Shown here: positions 19,579 to 28,830 of the stretch, one piece after another
Numbering within the stretch: the first letter of the stretch is position 1
How the letters are laid out: each line of letters opens with the position of its first letter
Assembly: GCA_945836755.1 (NCBI GenBank)
Contig: CAMAMB010000004.1
Location: 1-64,000, forward strand
Length of the DNA: 64,000 nucleotides
DNA from: an uncultured Bacteroidales bacterium
Lineage (GTDB): Bacteria; Bacteroidota; Bacteroidia; Bacteroidales; Bacteroidaceae
Reading direction: 5' to 3'
The notes under the pieces: model-generated
Seen by the model: the letters and a program-made list of their open reading frames with translations, nothing else
Told to the model about the DNA's origin: nothing
Databases searched by the model: none
Made by a program: the position numbers and the translations under genes

Positions 19579-22035
19579 TCAGTTGATGAAGTTCCACGAA
19601 AGGCCCAAGCGGATGACCATCTGGTTCAAGGGAGCGTGTGGCACAAGGAAGGGACGGCCGCTGCCCTGCTTATAGTTGACGTGAGAGGCCATGATATAGA
19701 AGCGCGTGCGCTTCAGGTGGAAATTGGCATAGACATTCACTATGGGATAATTTCCCACCTTGACACGCCCTACTTTATCCTGGACGGCATATTGGCCGAT
19801 GATAGGCGAATAGGTCGGCGCGTAATAGGGGGTGAAATAGGTCACATCTCCACCCACCTCCGTGCGTAGCACCTTTGCCAAACGGAATAGGAGGTAGAGG
19901 TTAGAGTATCCCGTGAACGCGGGCACGGGGAAAGCGTCCTTCTTGGTCGTGGTCTGATAGGTCAGCTCGTTGTCCCAGTGTAAGATGCCCCACTTGAAAT
20001 CTTGGTTGAGCGTAAGCCCGAGCAGCTGAATGTTGGTGTCGCTCTGGCGAACCTTTACCCCGTGACGATAGGCAGTATATCCGTCGGTATGGCCGTACGG
20101 GGTAAGCTCTTCTGCAAAGTAGGTATAGTTTTGCAGGTTCTGCAACGAGGCTGTGAGGCGAGTATGGTGATAGCTGGCAGAAGCAGCGAGAGAAGTGCGT
20201 ATCTCCTTCTTGAGATTGTCGTTATCCCACCATGCATTGCGGCCATGGTAATGACGATAATAGAAAGTGGGTCTCTCTGTATTGAAAGAGCCGGTGAGCT
20301 TGATGCGCAGGCTGTCGCGGCGGAAGGGCAAGGTGAGCGAAGCGTCGCCTTCGGCATGCACCTCTCCCCAGTCAGTGCCGGTGGTGCGGAGCTCTCCTAA
20401 GAGGTGGTAATGGAACACCTTGCCCTGCTCACGCAGAAGGCGGGCACCAATGGTAAAATAGTTTTCGACATAGGCTACCGGGTTCTTCTGCTCGTTAGGA
20501 AGCGTGTAACGGTTGTAGGCATGGCGGCCGTAGAGCTGTATGCCGCTCTGCATCCACTTGTTGAAGCCCTCGTGAAGCTCCAGGGCGAGGGTGTTCTCGA
20601 CGAGGATATGGTCGGTGCGATCGGAAGCCGAGTCTCCGGGAAGGAAGAAGTGGCTGAAGTACCCGGGGTTGTCGATATTGTTGCGTTCACGCGACTGGAA
20701 ACGGCGTACACCGTCGTTGAGACGGAAGGAATGGATGAACGAGGTGACGGGAACGAACTCAGTGAGGATGGTCAGCGTATCGGCTGTCGGCTCAGAGCCG
20801 ACCAGCAATGAGTCAGAGGCTTGACCCGTCGACGATGTCTGACGACGAGGCTGTCCTGCAGTGCGTGAGGACGACGAGCGGGCAGAGCGATTGAACTCCC
20901 GGTTAAGGTCAACACCTCGGGGCTGACGGGCACGGGAAACCGGAGGTGCTGCCGGCTGCTGGCGATGGAGACTGTCGGTGGCAGCTATCTGAAGAGCAAG
21001 ACTGTCTACCGGCAGAGCAGACGGAGTGGCATTGCGACTGAGGCTGTCAGACGATTGAACGCCGGCACTACTAAGACTGTCGGTCTGGGAAACAATGGTA
21101 TTATTACTGCGCGTATCAGGCTGAGAGCCCTGACGCTTGCTTTCAAAATAACGCAGGGCATCTTCTTTCTTTACAAGGCGGCCATGCTGGTCGCGATAGC
21201 GGGTGAGCCCAAGGCTATAACGATGGGTGAAGAAAAGCGTATTCTGCATAATCTTATTCCAGGCCCGCTGCAAGTTGATGGGCATATCGGCCGGCGAGTA
21301 AGTTGTGGGGAAACTCTCCGGACGATTGACAAAATCATCGTGCTGAATGCCACCATTCTCACGCGTCTTGAGCTGCAAGTGAGAAACGATGAGGTGGAGC
21401 TTATATCGGTCAGTGATATAAGAGCCATATAGACTTCCATTGAAGTGAGCCGTGGATTGTGCCTGGTAGTAACCACGACCATATAGATAGTCAGCCTTGA
21501 AACCTACGCCGAGGTGCTTCCCGGCATTGACTGCGAAGTTGGCCTTAATTCTGTCCTCGCCATTCTGTTTGTTGCCACACTCGTGATAGGTGATGGTGGT
21601 AAAGGGCGATTTCGTGTTGGTGAATAGAAGCTGGCCCGGAGTAGTGATGGAGTAGTCGTAGGGGCGGAGGAAAAGGAAAGGCTCACTCATCGTGTCGAAC
21701 GTCTGCTCCAGAAAGTGTCTGCTGATGCGTGGAGCAGCGAGGTTGCCTGTGTAGTTGTAGTGTCCGGTCATGCCCGAGGTGAACGCCTCGCGCTGGAAGG
21801 CATGGGGAACCGTATCGTAAGGGGCAGGAACAATATCGCCAAAACGAGGATGGACAGTCCAGGCATACAATCCCTCGGGCACGTCGGTACGTTCAATGCT
21901 GTCGCTGAGGGTGGATTGCCTGCCGGCCCGCCCTCCAAGGGGTAACGTCTGTGTCTGATGAGGTTGCTGGGCTGCGGCATCTATGGCAGACAGCAGGAAC
22001 AGCAGCAGAAGAAGTAAGGGCTTGGGTAAGCGCAT
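19579..22035 (-). CDS. Large outer-membrane protein, Porin_10 family
   Basis: 818 residues with a signal peptide (MRLPKPLLLLLLFLLSAIDAAAQ). The N-terminal and C-terminal parts show alternating amphipathic strands of a beta-barrel, and the C-terminus ends LGLSWNFIN. A low-complexity, Ser/Arg-rich insert lies around residues 300-420 (SARSSSSRTAGQPRRQ). This layout fits the putative porin family of Bacteroidetes (Porin_10). No substrate is known for the family. The insert could be surface-exposed. It sits between the nupG-like gene and a degenerate protease/TPR gene on the same strand. Confidence 0.78.
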   Translation of the reverse strand: MRLPKPLLLLLLFLLSAIDAAAQQPHQTQTLPLGGRAGRQSTLSDSIERTDVPEGLYAWTVHPRFGDIVPAPYDTVPHAFQREAFTSGMTGHYNYTGNLAAPRISRHFLEQTFDTMSEPFLFLRPYDYSITTPGQLLFTNTKSPFTTITYHECGNKQNGEDRIKANFAVNAGKHLGVGFKADYLYGRGYYQAQSTAHFNGSLYGSYITDRYKLHLIVSHLQLKTRENGGIQHDDFVNRPESFPTTYSPADMPINLQRAWNKIMQNTLFFTHRYSLGLTRYRDQHGRLVKKEDALRYFESKRQGSQPDTRSNNTIVSQTDSLSSAGVQSSDSLSRNATPSALPVDSLALQIAATDSLHRQQPAAPPVSRARQPRGVDLNREFNRSARSSSSRTAGQPRRQTSSTGQASDSLLVGSEPTADTLTILTEFVPVTSFIHSFRLNDGVRRFQSRERNNIDNPGYFSHFFLPGDSASDRTDHILVENTLALELHEGFNKWMQSGIQLYGRHAYNRYTLPNEQKNPVAYVENYFTIGARLLREQGKVFHYHLLGELRTTGTDWGEVHAEGDASLTLPFRRDSLRIKLTGSFNTERPTFYYRHYHGRNAWWDNDNLKKEIRTSLAASASYHHTRLTASLQNLQNYTYFAEELTPYGHTDGYTAYRHGVKVRQSDTNIQLLGLTLNQDFKWGILHWDNELTYQTTTKKDAFPVPAFTGYSNLYLLFRLAKVLRTEVGGDVTYFTPYYAPTYSPIIGQYAVQDKVGRVKVGNYPIVNVYANFHLKRTRFYIMASHVNYKQGSGRPFLVPHAPLNQMVIRLGLSWNFIN

Positions 22036-22075
22036 AGTCAGAAGAATGAAGCGGAAGAGGTGAAGGCTTGGCAGA

Positions 22076-23800
22076 TTACTTGCTATACTTCTCGATGTAG
22101 GGGGCTACTAAGTTGTCGCCCAGCTCCTGGGCTTTCTTGAGATGGGTAAGGGCCTCCTGCTTTTGGCCCGTCTCACCATAAGCAAGGCCAAGGATGCGAT
22201 AAAGGTCCGGGCTCTCGGGCAATTCAGGAAGAAGAGCCTTGGCAGCCGAGAGAGCCTGCTGATATTCTCCTACACGCAGATAGAAGAAGGCCTCCTCCAG
22301 GCGATAAGGCAGCGATACCTTAGCGGTGGCAATGGCCGTATGCAGGTCGTCGAGAGCCTGCTGATAAAGATGAGCGTCTACCTCTACCTGATAACGCAGA
22401 TAGTAGAAGCGGTCATTGAGGTTGCGTGGACCAAGTATCTTCTCGTACTCGTTGTAATCGTTGATAGCCTCGCGAAGACGCCCGGCATCTATCAGGCGCT
22501 GGGAGCGCTCTAAATAGTACTGCGCAGACTGTGCTGTAAGCGGCTTGGGAAGGACGGCGATGGCACTATCCAGGAGGGCGATGACCCGAAGACTGTCAGT
22601 ACCGCACATTTCAAGCGACCGAGCGGCTGCGAAATATACTTCCGGCGACTGGAAGGCAGGGTCGACGAGAACGTTCTTATAGTCGGCGTAAGCAGCAGCA
22701 TAGTCCTTGCTGGCAAAGAGACACTTCCCCCGCTGAAAGAGGTAGATGGACAGAGGCTTCAGACTATAGGCCGCTGTAGCTTCTTCAATGGCTCGCTGCA
22801 ACGTCCAGCCTGGAAACAACGCTGTAGTATCTCGCTGTGAGAGCGAAGCCCGATAGAGTAACTCGCTGAAGGAGTGGTGGACGTCGCATGCTGCCATCAG
22901 ACTGTCGCCTTGTGCATTGGCAGCAAGCCTGAATGCTTTCTGAAAATCAGCTTCTGTCTCGGCGTAGCGGCCAAGAGTGGCCAGAAACCGGGCACGCTGC
23001 ACATACCCATCAGGCGCTGTGGGCCAGGCATCCACAAAATCATTGTAAGCTATCAGACACGCCACCGTGTCGCGCTTGTTCATCATGTAGAGCGCGGTCT
23101 GTGCTTCATTGAATTTTTCAGGCAGTGCCTTGGGAATATGGATGGCACGCAAGTCGGTGCTCAATACCGTGGTCGACTTTTGACGAAGATCGTTGACGAA
23201 ACGGGCATCAATGGCGCAGGCACCCACCGCCGTGTGGGCGGACGAAGGTCGTTTCACGTTATACTGCAATATGGCTACGGCTTTACCATCCTCATCGAGC
23301 AGCGGTGTACCTACCATGTCGGCATCGTTGGGCACGGAGGTATCGTAATAGCGATACTGCTCATAAGGTGTATCGGCAGTAATCTCCGCCGTGAGTAGGT
23401 GGGCCTTCTTCTCAGACACTTGCTGATAGTAATTAAGTCGGGTGCCCATGGCCACCGGAGAGGATGTAAGTGCAATGAAAGGCGTTTCTCCCTTGGTCTG
23501 GACGGTGAAACGAACCAGGTCACAGGCACTTTCTGCAGCCACAATGCGGTGGACGACATACTCCTTGCCTTTGAAATCGCGAACCACAGCCTTGTGCGCC
23601 CCTTCTAATAGCGTGTAGGCACAAACGGCATGGCCTGAGGCGTTCACATAAAAGGCCCGGCCTGTCTTTCTGACCTTTCCGTCGGACCCGTATGCTGTCA
23701 CGGAGAGCATGGCCTTAGCGGCGTCTTTCACTGAAACCTGTCCCCAAGTGGGGAGAATAGACAGAAGACTCAGCAGAAGTGATAGATATACGGTTTTCAT
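22076..23800 (-). CDS. Exported trypsin-fold pseudo-protease with TPR repeats
   Basis: From the ATG at 23800 the protein has 574 residues and a signal peptide (MKTVYLSLLLSLLSILPTWG). Residues about 30-210 look like a trypsin/DegP-type chymotrypsin fold: GRAFYVNASGHAVCAYTLLEG corresponds to the usual strand carrying the catalytic His, and SACDLVRF to the Asp strand. However, the His position is Thr63, and the region that should contain the GNSGGPL Ser motif reads DMVGTPLLDEDG, so only the Asp (D94) is kept. Residues about 230-574 hold tetratricopeptide-like helical repeats, with clear units near the end (LGLAYGETGQKQEALTHLKKA). It is probably a binding or scaffold protein in the periplasm. Partner unknown. 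Confidence 0.75.
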   Translation of the reverse strand: MKTVYLSLLLSLLSILPTWGQVSVKDAAKAMLSVTAYGSDGKVRKTGRAFYVNASGHAVCAYTLLEGAHKAVVRDFKGKEYVVHRIVAAESACDLVRFTVQTKGETPFIALTSSPVAMGTRLNYYQQVSEKKAHLLTAEITADTPYEQYRYYDTSVPNDADMVGTPLLDEDGKAVAILQYNVKRPSSAHTAVGACAIDARFVNDLRQKSTTVLSTDLRAIHIPKALPEKFNEAQTALYMMNKRDTVACLIAYNDFVDAWPTAPDGYVQRARFLATLGRYAETEADFQKAFRLAANAQGDSLMAACDVHHSFSELLYRASLSQRDTTALFPGWTLQRAIEEATAAYSLKPLSIYLFQRGKCLFASKDYAAAYADYKNVLVDPAFQSPEVYFAAARSLEMCGTDSLRVIALLDSAIAVLPKPLTAQSAQYYLERSQRLIDAGRLREAINDYNEYEKILGPRNLNDRFYYLRYQVEVDAHLYQQALDDLHTAIATAKVSLPYRLEEAFFYLRVGEYQQALSAAKALLPELPESPDLYRILGLAYGETGQKQEALTHLKKAQELGDNLVAPYIEKYSK

Positions 23801-23882
23801 AGATGGAAGTGCGTGATGAAGGTATGGATTATGAAGTGCGATAGAAGTACGGGTAAGTGGAATGGGTAGAGGACGAAGATAG

Positions 23883-25562
23883 CTACGTGTAGCCAAGCAG
23901 ATGACGCGCATTGGCCAAAGCAGCCTCTGTCACGTCGACGCCGGAAAGGAGGTGGGCAATTTCTTCCACTCTCTCGTCACTACTCAATGGCACAAGATGG
24001 CTGTGGGTTGCGGTCTCGTCTTCTTCCTTATATACCTTATAATGATGGAGGCCGAGTGCCGCAATTTGTGGGAGATGGGTAATACAAATGACCTGGCAGT
24101 CTGTCGACATTTGAAGCATGACACGCGCCATGCTCTCGGCCATCATGCCGGAGACGCCCGTGTCAATCTCGTCAAAGATGATGGTCGGGAAGTGTCCACG
24201 CCTGCAAGCTATTGACTTGAGGGCGAGCATCAGCCTCGCAATCTCGCCACCAGAGGCTATAGTGCTTACATCACGAAGGGGGATGTTCTTGTTGGCAGAA
24301 AAAAGCAACGTGAGTGAATCCGCTCCCGTTGGCCGCAAGCCCTCAGAGGCAGGCTCAAAATGGAACGATAGTTGCACATGGGGCATGCCGAGTTCCCGTA
24401 AGAGCGAAGTGAGTTCCAGGGTTAAAGCGGCGGCGGCCTCTTGGCGCTTGGCCGTAAGGCGGGCTGCGCACTCAGTGAGTTGTTGCTTACTCAGTGCTTC
24501 CTGGTTTTCTAACCGAGCAAGCGTCTCGGCCATGTCGCTGCTTTGCGTGAGCGCGGCCTGCCATTCATCGCGAAGTGCAAGCAGCTCATCGCTGGTGGTA
24601 ACGTGGTGTTTCTGTTCGAGGTCGTAAATCCGCCCAAGCCGATCCTCGATAAACGCAAGTCGCTGTGGGTCGTAATCCACTTGGTCGGTGCCACGCACAA
24701 TCTCCTGGTACAAATCGTCCAGTTCGATACGGGCAGATGTAAGGCGGTCGGCCCAGCTATCGGCTTGCTGGTAGTGAGAAGCTATGCGGCTAAGCGCGTC
24801 GGCAGCTCCTCGTAGCTGGCGGATCACTCCCCCGCTCTCTCCTTGATCTAAGAGGCCGGCAGCTTGATAGAGGTGCTCCTTAATTTCTTCTGAATGGCTC
24901 AACAGCTCCTGTTCCTGCTCAAGCTCTTGCTGCTCGGCCGGTTGAAGGTTGAGGCTTTCAACCTGTTCGAGTTGATAAGAAAGGTAGTCGCTGTTCTTAT
25001 CATTATCCATGAGCGACCGACGAAGTGCTTGCAACTTTTTGTAAGTCTGCTGCCATTCTTTATAGAGGTCATGATATTGCCCCACGACGTTTGCGGCATC
25101 AGGAGCAGCTTGCAAGTAACCATCCAATGTGTCAAGGAGAAATCGCTCATCCCTTAGAAGCAGGTTTTGATGCTGGGAATGAACGTCCAGCAGCATCTGG
25201 CTCACTTCTTTAAGGTCTGTCAATTTAACAGGGCAGTCATTGATGAATGCTCGGCTCTTCCCCGAAATCATGACTTCGCGGCGTAGAATAATCTCGTCTG
25301 TGTCGAAGTCTATGTCATTGGCTTCACAGAAAGCCGGCAATGCTGGGTGGGTTGGCTTGAAAGCAGCCTCGACCACACACTTCTTCTCCCCGGTACGAAT
25401 GGCCTTAGCGTCGGCCCGTTGGCCCATAAGCAAGCCGATAGCTCCAAGTATGATAGACTTTCCCGCGCCGGTCTCGCCGGTAATGGCGGTAAACCCGGCT
25501 TGCCAGTCAATGTCGAGGGTGTCAATGAGAGCGTAGTGAGATATGTAGAGATGGTAAAGCAC
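23883..25562 (-). CDS. recN: DNA repair protein RecN
   Basis: SMC-like ATPase acting in double-strand break repair. The GTG at 25562 gives 559 residues beginning LYHLYISHYALIDTLDI, in register with other RecN proteins. The longer frame starts at a TTG (25586) inside a small hairpin and is less likely. Walker A is GETGAGKS near residue 33, long coiled-coil arms span about 150-370, and the ABC signature/Walker B region (ASGGEIARLMLALK, then TIIFDEIDTGVSG) follows near residue 430-480. It lies downstream of porD and coaBC, an order commonly seen in Bacteroidetes. Confidence 0.95.
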   Translation of the reverse strand: MLYHLYISHYALIDTLDIDWQAGFTAITGETGAGKSIILGAIGLLMGQRADAKAIRTGEKKCVVEAAFKPTHPALPAFCEANDIDFDTDEIILRREVMISGKSRAFINDCPVKLTDLKEVSQMLLDVHSQHQNLLLRDERFLLDTLDGYLQAAPDAANVVGQYHDLYKEWQQTYKKLQALRRSLMDNDKNSDYLSYQLEQVESLNLQPAEQQELEQEQELLSHSEEIKEHLYQAAGLLDQGESGGVIRQLRGAADALSRIASHYQQADSWADRLTSARIELDDLYQEIVRGTDQVDYDPQRLAFIEDRLGRIYDLEQKHHVTTSDELLALRDEWQAALTQSSDMAETLARLENQEALSKQQLTECAARLTAKRQEAAAALTLELTSLLRELGMPHVQLSFHFEPASEGLRPTGADSLTLLFSANKNIPLRDVSTIASGGEIARLMLALKSIACRRGHFPTIIFDEIDTGVSGMMAESMARVMLQMSTDCQVICITHLPQIAALGLHHYKVYKEEDETATHSHLVPLSSDERVEEIAHLLSGVDVTEAALANARHLLGYT

Positions 25563-25700
25563 GTAGTCTGGATGGTATAACGGCAAGGCGATATGCCGTT
25601 AAGTTGTTATTATATATAGAGAGTGTGACAGCGGGAAGGGTTGTAGCCTTAGCGACACCTACACTGGCGTATGAGTGCCTCGGTGCGGGTGGCGTCGTTG

Positions 25701-26630
25701 CTACTCCTTCATTTGCCGCCAATATGGGCCTTGTGACGGGTTTATCTTCTGAAGCGTTGCCACGACTGCCTCCTTTTCATTAGATGTACCGTGGCCTTTA
25801 TAGATTGAGAGCAGCTCGTCGCGCTTATACTCTGTGAAGAGTTGCGGGAGGCGGCTCATGCTCTTGTTGTTGTTGGCTTCTTTCAGCAGCTCCATGGCAG
25901 TGGTTATTCCGGCGCGTCCACGCTCCACATTCTCGCTCATCACGTCGAGCCCATCCCTATAATACGCGTATTGCATCTTTCTAAAGGGCTCCATGCCGCC
26001 GTCGAGCATATCGTTGATGATGGCGTAGCGGTTCTTGTCGTCTTCAAAGGCCTTCCAGCCCTTATATGACAGTGACTGGGCGTTATTGACGATGGTCTGC
26101 GCCGTCTGGAGCAACTCTGTACCGCCGAGTGGGGCCATCGCGTCCATATCCAAACCGAGAATGAGATAGACGTAGAAGGCAAGCGTGGCAGTTAAGTTGT
26201 TGTCAACCATATCTGCACGAAATTCAATCTGGTCAAACTCCTGAAACTCAAAGTTGAAGTTCGGATCATTAAAGAGGAAGAGGGTCGTGGTATAGTTGGA
26301 GCCGTAGACAGGACGGGTGGCCTGTACCATGAGCGTCGTCTCAAAGGCTCCGTTAGCCACGATGTATTTATTGACCGTAATGTTGAAGGTGCAATTTACC
26401 TTTTCGGTGTTTGTGAATTGAAGCGAGGTCCATGCGCGGTCATTCAAGAACTGTTCCAGAGTAGTTTTGAGGTTGTCGAAGATGGAAGTGCTCGTACCTT
26501 GTATCTGCGAATAATTGATGTTGACCCTTGCATCGAGTTCTTGGCCGCACGCAGGCAATGTATATGTGAACAACGAGGTTGCTATCAGCAGATAACAACC
26601 TACGCCAAGCCGTTGGACCAGGACCAACAT
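25701..26630 (-). CDS. porD: Type IX secretion-associated protein PorD (DUF4835)
   Basis: The DUF4835 family is linked to the type IX secretion system of Bacteroidetes and named PorD. From the ATG at 26630 (309 residues) it begins with a signal peptide (MLVLVQRLGVGCYLLIATSL) and then QELDARVNINYSQIQGT, characteristic of the family, followed by FDNLKTTLEQFLNDRAW and the LFLFNDPNFNFEFQEFDQIEF block. Alternative starts at 26690 and 26735 only lengthen the leader. It is between coaBC and recN on the same strand, its usual place in this phylum. Its molecular task is not known to me. Confidence 0.86.
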   Translation of the reverse strand: MLVLVQRLGVGCYLLIATSLFTYTLPACGQELDARVNINYSQIQGTSTSIFDNLKTTLEQFLNDRAWTSLQFTNTEKVNCTFNITVNKYIVANGAFETTLMVQATRPVYGSNYTTTLFLFNDPNFNFEFQEFDQIEFRADMVDNNLTATLAFYVYLILGLDMDAMAPLGGTELLQTAQTIVNNAQSLSYKGWKAFEDDKNRYAIINDMLDGGMEPFRKMQYAYYRDGLDVMSENVERGRAGITTAMELLKEANNNKSMSRLPQLFTEYKRDELLSIYKGHGTSNEKEAVVATLQKINPSQGPYWRQMKE

Positions 26631-26777
26631 ATACTTGAGGGTTACTCGAAGATGAGTGTGTAACGCGTTTACGGTTTGAGCTTTACTCATTGAGCTAATT
26701 GGGTTTCTTCTTCGTGCTTCCAAGCCATGGCTCACTGCCTCGGATGGTCGTTCGGGAGGGTCACAGCGGTCGGGAGG

Positions 26778-28010
26778 TTATTCGCCGAATGAGGTGGCAA
26801 GCACTTCGACAATGTCGTCGGCAACTTCAGTTTTATTTTTAAGCGGGAAGTGATACTTCTGGCCGGTGGCTGAAAGTATGGTCACCTTATTCGTGTCCAC
26901 GCCGAAGCCGGACCCGGCATCACGCAGGGAGTTCAGCACGATGTAGTCCATGTGCTTGCGTTCGAGCTTGGCCAGCGCATTTGCTTCTTCGTTGTCCGTT
27001 TCGAGGGCGAAGCCTATGAGGCGCTGTGCAGGGCTTTTGAGTTGGCCGAGAGCCTTTGCGATGTCGGGGTTCGGTACAAGTTGAAGACTGAAAGCCCCTG
27101 TCTCTTCGCGTTTTATCTTATGCGCCACGGCGTGGGCTGCTTTATAGTCGGCCACGGCAGCACAAAGTATGGCAGCATCGGCCTTGGGGAATAGGTTCAA
27201 GCATACTGCCAGCATCTCGTCGGCCGTGACAACGTCATGGCGACGTATGAGCGGGTGGTTCAACTGGAGAGCCACAGGTCCGGCCACCAATTCGACATGA
27301 GCGCCTGCTTTAGCGAGACTTTCGGCCAGTGCGAAGCCCATCTTTCCGGAGGAGTAGTTGCTGATGTACCTCACGGCGTCGATACTCTCCCGTGTGGGGC
27401 CGGCAGTCACAATCACCGTCTTATCTTTGAGTGGGCCGGCAGTGGGAGACGAGCCTTCAGCCACGAGACTGTCACGCACGGCGGCAAAGATATGTTCGGG
27501 CTCGGCCATACGTCCTTTACCAACGAGGCCGCTGGCCAGCTCGCCGCATTCAGGCTCTACGATGTTCGTGTTCCAAGCACGCAGTGTCTGCAGGTTCTGC
27601 CGAGTGGAGGGGTGGCGATACATATCGAGGTCCATGGCGGGCGCTAAGAAGACAGGCGCTTTCATAGACAGATAGGTGGTGATAAGCATGTTGTCGGCCA
27701 CTCCATGCACCATCTTGCCTATGGTCGACGCGGTAGCCGGGGCTATCACCATCGCATCGGCCCAGAGGCCGAGGTCAACATGGCTGTTCCAGCTTCCGTC
27801 GCGTTGTGAGAAGAATTCTGAGATGACGGGCTTATGAGTGAGGGCCGACAGGGTTATCGGCGTAATAAACTCACGGCCCGCAGGCGTAATGACCACCTGC
27901 ACCTCGGCACCTGCCTTAACGAAAAGGCGTATGAGCTGGCACGACTTATAGGCGGCTATACTGCCCGTGATGCCTAAGACTATGTGTTTGTTGGCTAAGA
28001 CTTGCCCCAT
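26778..28010 (-). CDS. coaBC: Bifunctional phosphopantothenoylcysteine decarboxylase / phosphopantothenate-cysteine ligase
   Basis: Two consecutive steps of coenzyme A synthesis in one 410-residue cytoplasmic protein. The N-terminal flavoprotein domain (about 1-190) has GITGSIAAYKSCQLIRLF, the conserved His in WNSHVDLGLW and the APAMDLDMYRHPSTRQN substrate-clamp region. The C-terminal synthetase domain starts near residue 200 with VIVTAGPTRESIDAVRYISN. It is followed by porD and recN and preceded by an exonuclease gene and dnaN, all on the minus strand with gaps of 44-150 bp. Confidence 0.96.
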   Translation of the reverse strand: MGQVLANKHIVLGITGSIAAYKSCQLIRLFVKAGAEVQVVITPAGREFITPITLSALTHKPVISEFFSQRDGSWNSHVDLGLWADAMVIAPATASTIGKMVHGVADNMLITTYLSMKAPVFLAPAMDLDMYRHPSTRQNLQTLRAWNTNIVEPECGELASGLVGKGRMAEPEHIFAAVRDSLVAEGSSPTAGPLKDKTVIVTAGPTRESIDAVRYISNYSSGKMGFALAESLAKAGAHVELVAGPVALQLNHPLIRRHDVVTADEMLAVCLNLFPKADAAILCAAVADYKAAHAVAHKIKREETGAFSLQLVPNPDIAKALGQLKSPAQRLIGFALETDNEEANALAKLERKHMDYIVLNSLRDAGSGFGVDTNKVTILSATGQKYHFPLKNKTEVADDIVEVLATSFGE

Positions 28011-28054
28011 GCTTTCCGGGTGGTTTGTGAGGATTATGAGTGAGGACGGCGCTA

Positions 28055-28825
28055 CTACTTCAGCATTCGCAGCTTCAGGCGCATGAGCACTTGCTTCGTG
28101 TTCTGCGTAAAGTCGCCTTGCATCATCCAGCTGAAAAAGCCAGGGTCACGTTGCAAGACGTCGGCCACGGGCTTGCCTTTGTACTTACCGAAGTTGAACA
28201 CTTCCCTACCCTGCTCGTCCATGATGATGCGGCCGGCAAGGTCGACATTGCGATTACGGCGCGAGAAGTCCGCCAGGCCTTCCACGTGGTTCGGCAGGCT
28301 GTCGGCATATCGTTCTACCTGCGCCTTTAGCACTTCAAGTGTGGCCCGAGTGTCGGCCATTGCGGAATGGGCATCGGTAAGGTCGGCGTGACAATAGTAT
28401 TTATAGGCGGCCGTGAGGTCACGCTTCTCCATCTTGTGGTAAATCACCATGGCGTCCACCAGGCGTATGCGGTCGATGGGGAAATCCACCCCGGCGCGTA
28501 TAAACTCTTCCACGAGCAGAGGCACATCAAAGGTGGACGAATTGAAGCCGGCCAGGTCTCCCTGGGCCATATGGGCGGCGAGAGCGGGAGCATGCTCCTT
28601 GAATGCCGGACAGTTCTTCAAATCGTCGTCGGTAATGCCGGTGATGGCGCTTGCCTCTGCCGACATGGGGCGCCCCGGGTTGAAGCGCTGACAATAGGTC
28701 TGCTCGCGACCGTCGGGGTAGAGGGTGATGTACGACAGTTCTACGATGCGGTCGGTGGCTATCTGCAGACCGGTGGCTTCGAGGTCGAAGAAGGTAAGCG
28801 GTCGCGTGAGTTGAAGCCGTGACAT
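28055..28825 (-). CDS. DnaQ-like 3'-5' exonuclease
   Basis: 256-residue DEDDh exonuclease. Exo I is FFDLEATGL near residue 12, Exo II includes the Asp in FNSSTFDVPLL near residue 98, and Exo III is DAHSAMADT near residue 150, giving the His and final Asp. The C-terminal part, with FNFGKYKGKPVADVL and FFSWMMQGDFT near residue 215-240, is an additional small domain common in Bacteroidetes members of this group. It begins only 5 bp after the dnaN stop and so is probably co-transcribed with the sliding clamp gene. That suggests a proofreading or repair role, but it may also act on RNA. Confidence 0.88.
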   Translation of the reverse strand: MSRLQLTRPLTFFDLEATGLQIATDRIVELSYITLYPDGREQTYCQRFNPGRPMSAEASAITGITDDDLKNCPAFKEHAPALAAHMAQGDLAGFNSSTFDVPLLVEEFIRAGVDFPIDRIRLVDAMVIYHKMEKRDLTAAYKYYCHADLTDAHSAMADTRATLEVLKAQVERYADSLPNHVEGLADFSRRNRNVDLAGRIIMDEQGREVFNFGKYKGKPVADVLQRDPGFFSWMMQGDFTQNTKQVLMRLKLRMLK

Positions 28826-28830
28826 GGGCC

